A program made the translations under genes and the position numbers. A DNA stretch of 8,156 nt from Shewanella sp. (GTDB lineage Bacteria; Pseudomonadota; Gammaproteobacteria; Enterobacterales; Shewanellaceae), in NCBI GenBank assembly GCA_004195335.1, contig SDWK01000856.1:1-8156 (forward strand), written 5' to 3'. The notes below the pieces were generated by a model. The model was given only the letters and a program-made list of their open reading frames with translations, was not told where the DNA came from and searched no databases. Every line of letters begins with the position of its first letter. Within the stretch, counting starts at the first letter, position 1. Positions 6,634 to 8,156 of this stretch are shown here, one piece after another.

Positions 6634-7143
6634 CTACTCCTGAAAGCGACAGAGTGTAAGATGAAGTCGCCGATACCTGACGAATGAGACTTTCTTGGGT
6701 ACCCGATTTAATACCCTGACAAACGAAGGGGAGAGAGGAAGCAGAAACAGCAAGACTAACAGCGCTATTGCACTGGTCTCTTCCGGGCATAAACGCATCG
6801 ACTTTTCAGAGAGTTCACAGCGCTTAAACTCGAAGCTTTCTGCCTGAGAAGAGCTGGCCTCGGATGAGTTTGTACCAGAGAGCGCGGCATCAGATAAAGA
6901 GCTTTGGGATAAACCGCTATTCAACTCATTATCGCCGTCGACAGCACTGGATTTAACAGCAATGGGCTTAAAGTCAGTGCTATACAGCACAGATAACGGC
7001 ACAGCCGTCGCCCCTTGTGTTCTCTCTAAATTAAGAGACAAGTTGAATAATCCACTATTTTGAGCCAGACAAAACAGAGTTAAGATAGTGACTACTATCG
7101 CCGTCCATTTAGTTTCAACCCGCTTAGCAAACGGCTTAGTGAT
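6634..7143 (-). CDS. First gene of the scs operon, ScsA-position small membrane protein, apparent ATC start
   Basis: From ATC 7143-7141 the frame encodes 169 residues. The N-terminus (TKPFAKRVETKWTAIVV, then a hydrophobic run to about residue 27) is a typical basic signal-anchor. A Ser-rich, low-complexity periplasmic linker follows (about 65-104), then a Cys pair FKRC-X9-C (C109, C119), a second membrane helix (about 125-141), and a short basic cytoplasmic tail ending LHLTLCRFQE (C165). No standard start gives this N-terminus: the first ATG/GTG/TTG in frame is TTG 7041, which would remove the signal sequence and has no ribosome site. AGGAGAGG (7154-7147) sits immediately before the ATC, and an in-frame TAG lies at 7170-7168. 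By operon position it matches scsA, a poorly characterised membrane-associated protein, but I cannot confirm homology from sequence alone. The annotation commonly produced would be the truncated 135-residue form. Confidence 0.55.
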   Translation of the reverse strand: MTKPFAKRVETKWTAIVVTILTLFCLAQNSGLFNLSLNLERTQGATAVPLSVLYSTDFKPIAVKSSAVDGDNELNSGLSQSSLSDAALSGTNSSEASSSQAESFEFKRCELSEKSMRLCPEETSAIALLVLLFLLPLSPSFVRVLNRVPKKVSFVRYRRLHLTLCRFQE

Positions 7144-7146
7144 GGT

Positions 7147-7154
7147 CCTCTCCT
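7147..7154 (-). promoter_or_regulatory. Strong Shine-Dalgarno before the ATC-started scs gene
   Basis: AGGAGAGG on the minus strand ends 3 nt before ATC 7143-7141; its GGAG core is 5 nt away. This is the best ribosome site in the window apart from that of the CDGSH gene, and no ATG, GTG or TTG lies at a useful distance in the frame it serves. Confidence 0.5.
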
Positions 7155-7183
7155 GAAAAATAAATAGCTAATGCTTTGTCCAT

Positions 7184-7195
7184 GGGTATATACCC
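7184..7195. repeat. 12-bp perfect palindrome at the left edge of the repeat element
   Basis: GGGTATATACCC is self-complementary and straddles the element boundary at 7188. The right edge carries only the half GGGTATAT. This may mark the insertion site, or the palindrome may itself be a target or binding site. Confidence 0.4.
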
Positions 7196-7590
7196 AAACG
7201 ACCTCGAAATGCAGGATTCAGCATGTCGAGAAGTGACAGAGTTCAAGGTCGATAATTGCTCCTCGGTAACTGCTCCATGCGTTACTCTACCTCCTGAATC
7301 CATTCAGTCGTGCTTCGCCCTACCTTCTGCATCTGACCTCCATGGAGGGAGGAAATGTCTTATTTTGTATGGAACAAAATAGACCATGCAGTCGTAATTC
7401 AATATTTATTCTTATAAATAAAGAATGCAGAAACATGTTGCTTCTCGCCTTGCCCTTCGGGAGTTCCCGTAGAATATCAGCACTGCGTTAATGATTTTGA
7501 AAAGGGATTAACCATTCTCTTCAATCACTGCCTTGTTCAGCTATCCTACGGGAGCTCTGAAACGAGCATTCTGAAGTAGCTTGGGTATAT
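7188..7590. repeat. Non-coding palindrome-rich repeat element, about 403 bp, MITE-like
   Basis: The ends are imperfect inverted repeats: ATATACCCAA (7188-7197) is matched exactly by TTGGGTATAT (7581-7590), and the next 24 nt inward match at about 16 positions. The interior is packed with dyads: CTGAAT/ATTCAG (7294-7307), the 12-bp palindrome CCTCCATGGAGG (7337-7348), TATTTTGT/ACAAAATA (7361-7381), and a long arm pair 7461-7478 with 7540-7557 (15 of 18 complementary). The reading frames crossing it are short and lack protein character. No transposase is encoded, so it would be a non-autonomous or REP/BIME-like element. The ATATACCCAAG-type ends recall dispersed repeats of Shewanella and Vibrio; this is memory, not a search. 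The left edge lies about 45 nt upstream of the scs start codon, so any scs promoter overlaps or lies within it. Confidence 0.6.
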
Positions 7591-7750
7591 GACCGGATTT
7601 AGTCGAAATTAGTTCATCTTAAACGGAACTTTTTCCTACTTGTGGCCATGAGCGAACAAAAAAACAACGGTTGCAGAAATATCATCCATCGCTTAGGTTA
7701 TCTTTAAAAGAGCATAAAAATTCAGCAGTTCCACCTATATTTATGATCCT
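7591..7750 (+). other. Non-coding stretch between the repeat and the CDGSH gene promoter region
   Basis: About 160 nt without a credible gene. A 5-bp inverted repeat AGTTC/GAACT (7611-7615, 7626-7630) followed by five T is terminator-like, but no transcript that would need it is seen upstream on the plus strand. A 19-residue frame from ATG 7648 has no ribosome site. Confidence 0.3.
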
Positions 7751-7790
7751 TTGTCTCTAACAGGCCGTTAATCTACTAAAATATATAGAA
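7751..7790 (+). promoter_or_regulatory. Candidate promoter region of the CDGSH gene
   Basis: TTGTCT (7751-7756) is followed after 17 nt by TACTAA (7774-7779), overlapping TAAAAT (7777-7782) and then TATATA (7782-7787). The AT-rich cluster is the likeliest -10 zone, but the exact register is unclear. It would give a leader of about 70 nt containing the dyad at 7803-7829. Confidence 0.3.
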
Positions 7791-7802
7791 AAAGAGAACC
7801 GC

Positions 7803-7829
7803 TGACTCACCTGACATTGCTGTGAGTCA
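7803..7829 (+). promoter_or_regulatory. 8-bp perfect dyad in the leader of the CDGSH gene
   Basis: TGACTCAC (7803-7810) and GTGAGTCA (7822-7829) are exact inverted copies with an 11-nt spacer, ending about 33 nt before the start codon. It could be an operator for a dimeric regulator or a leader hairpin. No T run follows, so it is not an intrinsic terminator. I do not recognise a known regulator consensus in it. Confidence 0.4.
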
Positions 7830-7862
7830 CAACACCGAGTGAAACTTTATCAAGGAGAAGGT

Positions 7863-8156
7863 ATGAGCAATCCTATCGTTGCAGATAACAAACCCAAGAA
7901 AGTCGAGCTCACCAAGGGAGAGGAGTATTATTTCTGCGCCTGCGGCAGATCCAAGAAGCAACCTTTTTGCGATGGCTCCCACGCAGGCACCTCATTCAAA
8001 CCGAAAGCCTTTACCGCCGAACAAGACGGCGATGCGTTTCTGTGTGCCTGCAAGCACACCGGCAACGCCCCATTTTGCGATGGCAGTCATAAACAGTTCA
8101 CCGCCAAACAGGTCGGTAGTGAAGGGCCCGGGCCGAACATTGCAACCGATAAGAAT
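7863..8156 (+). CDS. Twin-CDGSH iron-sulfur protein, partial (3' end beyond the window)
   Basis: ATG 7863 has AAGGAG with ideal spacing (about 7852-7857), and 98 codons remain open at the right edge. Two complete CDGSH iron-sulfur motifs follow the pattern C-X-C-X2-(S/T)-X3-P-X-C-D-G-S-H: CACGRSKKQPFCDGSH (about residues 25-40; ligands C25, C27, C36, H40) and CACKHTGNAPFCDGSH (about 61-76; C61, C63, C72, H76). Each should bind a redox-active, acid-labile 2Fe-2S cluster with three Cys and one His. No signal peptide is seen, so it is cytoplasmic. Stand-alone bacterial twin-CDGSH proteins usually end soon after the second motif, whereas this one goes on with VGSEGPGPN and no stop. That suggests a C-terminal domain; CDGSH modules fused to an FMN-binding glutamate-synthase-like domain are one possibility I recall, not shown here. 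Confidence 0.85.
   Translation, partial: MSNPIVADNKPKKVELTKGEEYYFCACGRSKKQPFCDGSHAGTSFKPKAFTAEQDGDAFLCACKHTGNAPFCDGSHKQFTAKQVGSEGPGPNIATDKN

Noticed and set aside
7176..7382. 68-residue plus-strand reading frame
   Set aside because: It lies almost wholly in the palindromic repeat element, has no ribosome site, and its composition follows the repeat rather than a protein.
7611..7635. Hairpin plus T run resembling a terminator
   Set aside because: The stem is only 5 bp and no plus-strand transcription unit ends upstream of it.
7648..7707. 19-residue ORF starting MSEQKNNG
   Set aside because: It is very short, has no Shine-Dalgarno, and is not supported by any motif.
1..8156. CRISPR array, tRNA, rRNA or transposase
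   Set aside because: I saw no regularly spaced direct repeats, no cloverleaf or rRNA-like sequence, and no transposase reading frame on either strand.

Overview
The window looks like chromosomal DNA of a marine gammaproteobacterium, most likely Shewanella. This rests on the suppressor-of-copper-sensitivity (scs) gene set, protein sequence character, moderate GC content, and a non-coding repeat whose ends read ATATACCCAA, a type I associate with Shewanella and Vibrio relatives. The genus is an inference from memory; no search was run.

Layout. On the minus strand at the left edge, a TlpA/ResA-type periplasmic thioredoxin (123-710) overlaps the start of a second gene that runs off the window (1-129). 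A 231-bp divergent intergenic region follows. On the plus strand come a DadA-like FAD amino-acid dehydrogenase (942-2342) and a small membrane-anchored or secreted protein of unknown function (2376-2741). They converge on the scs operon, which is transcribed leftward: scsA-position gene (7143-6634), scsB (6451-4325), scsC (4206-3388) and scsD (3376-2828). A 403-bp non-coding, palindrome-rich repeat (7188-7590) lies just upstream of the operon. On the plus strand at the right edge, a twin-CDGSH iron-sulfur protein begins at 7863 and is still open at 8156.

How the genes work together. The scs operon encodes a periplasmic thiol-redox relay. ScsB is a DsbD-like membrane electron importer with an N-terminal periplasmic domain, a multi-helix core and a C-terminal thioredoxin domain. 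ScsC is a DsbA/DsbC-like soluble disulfide reductase/isomerase. ScsD is a membrane-tethered TlpA-like thioredoxin. In known systems ScsB keeps ScsC reduced, and the system protects against copper and oxidative stress. The separate TlpA-like protein adds another periplasmic CXXC oxidoreductase about 2 kb away. The dehydrogenase and the small protein between them have no evident link to thiol chemistry.

Main points of interest: (i) the first scs gene has a strong Shine-Dalgarno and a signal-anchor-like N-terminus but an ATC codon where the start should be; (ii) a perfect 9-bp hairpin lies directly before the scsC ribosome binding site; (iii) a large mobile-like repeat occupies the scs upstream region; (iv) the twin-CDGSH protein continues past its normal end, suggesting a fusion; (v) the downstream partner of the TlpA-like gene begins inside it, with a good ribosome binding site.
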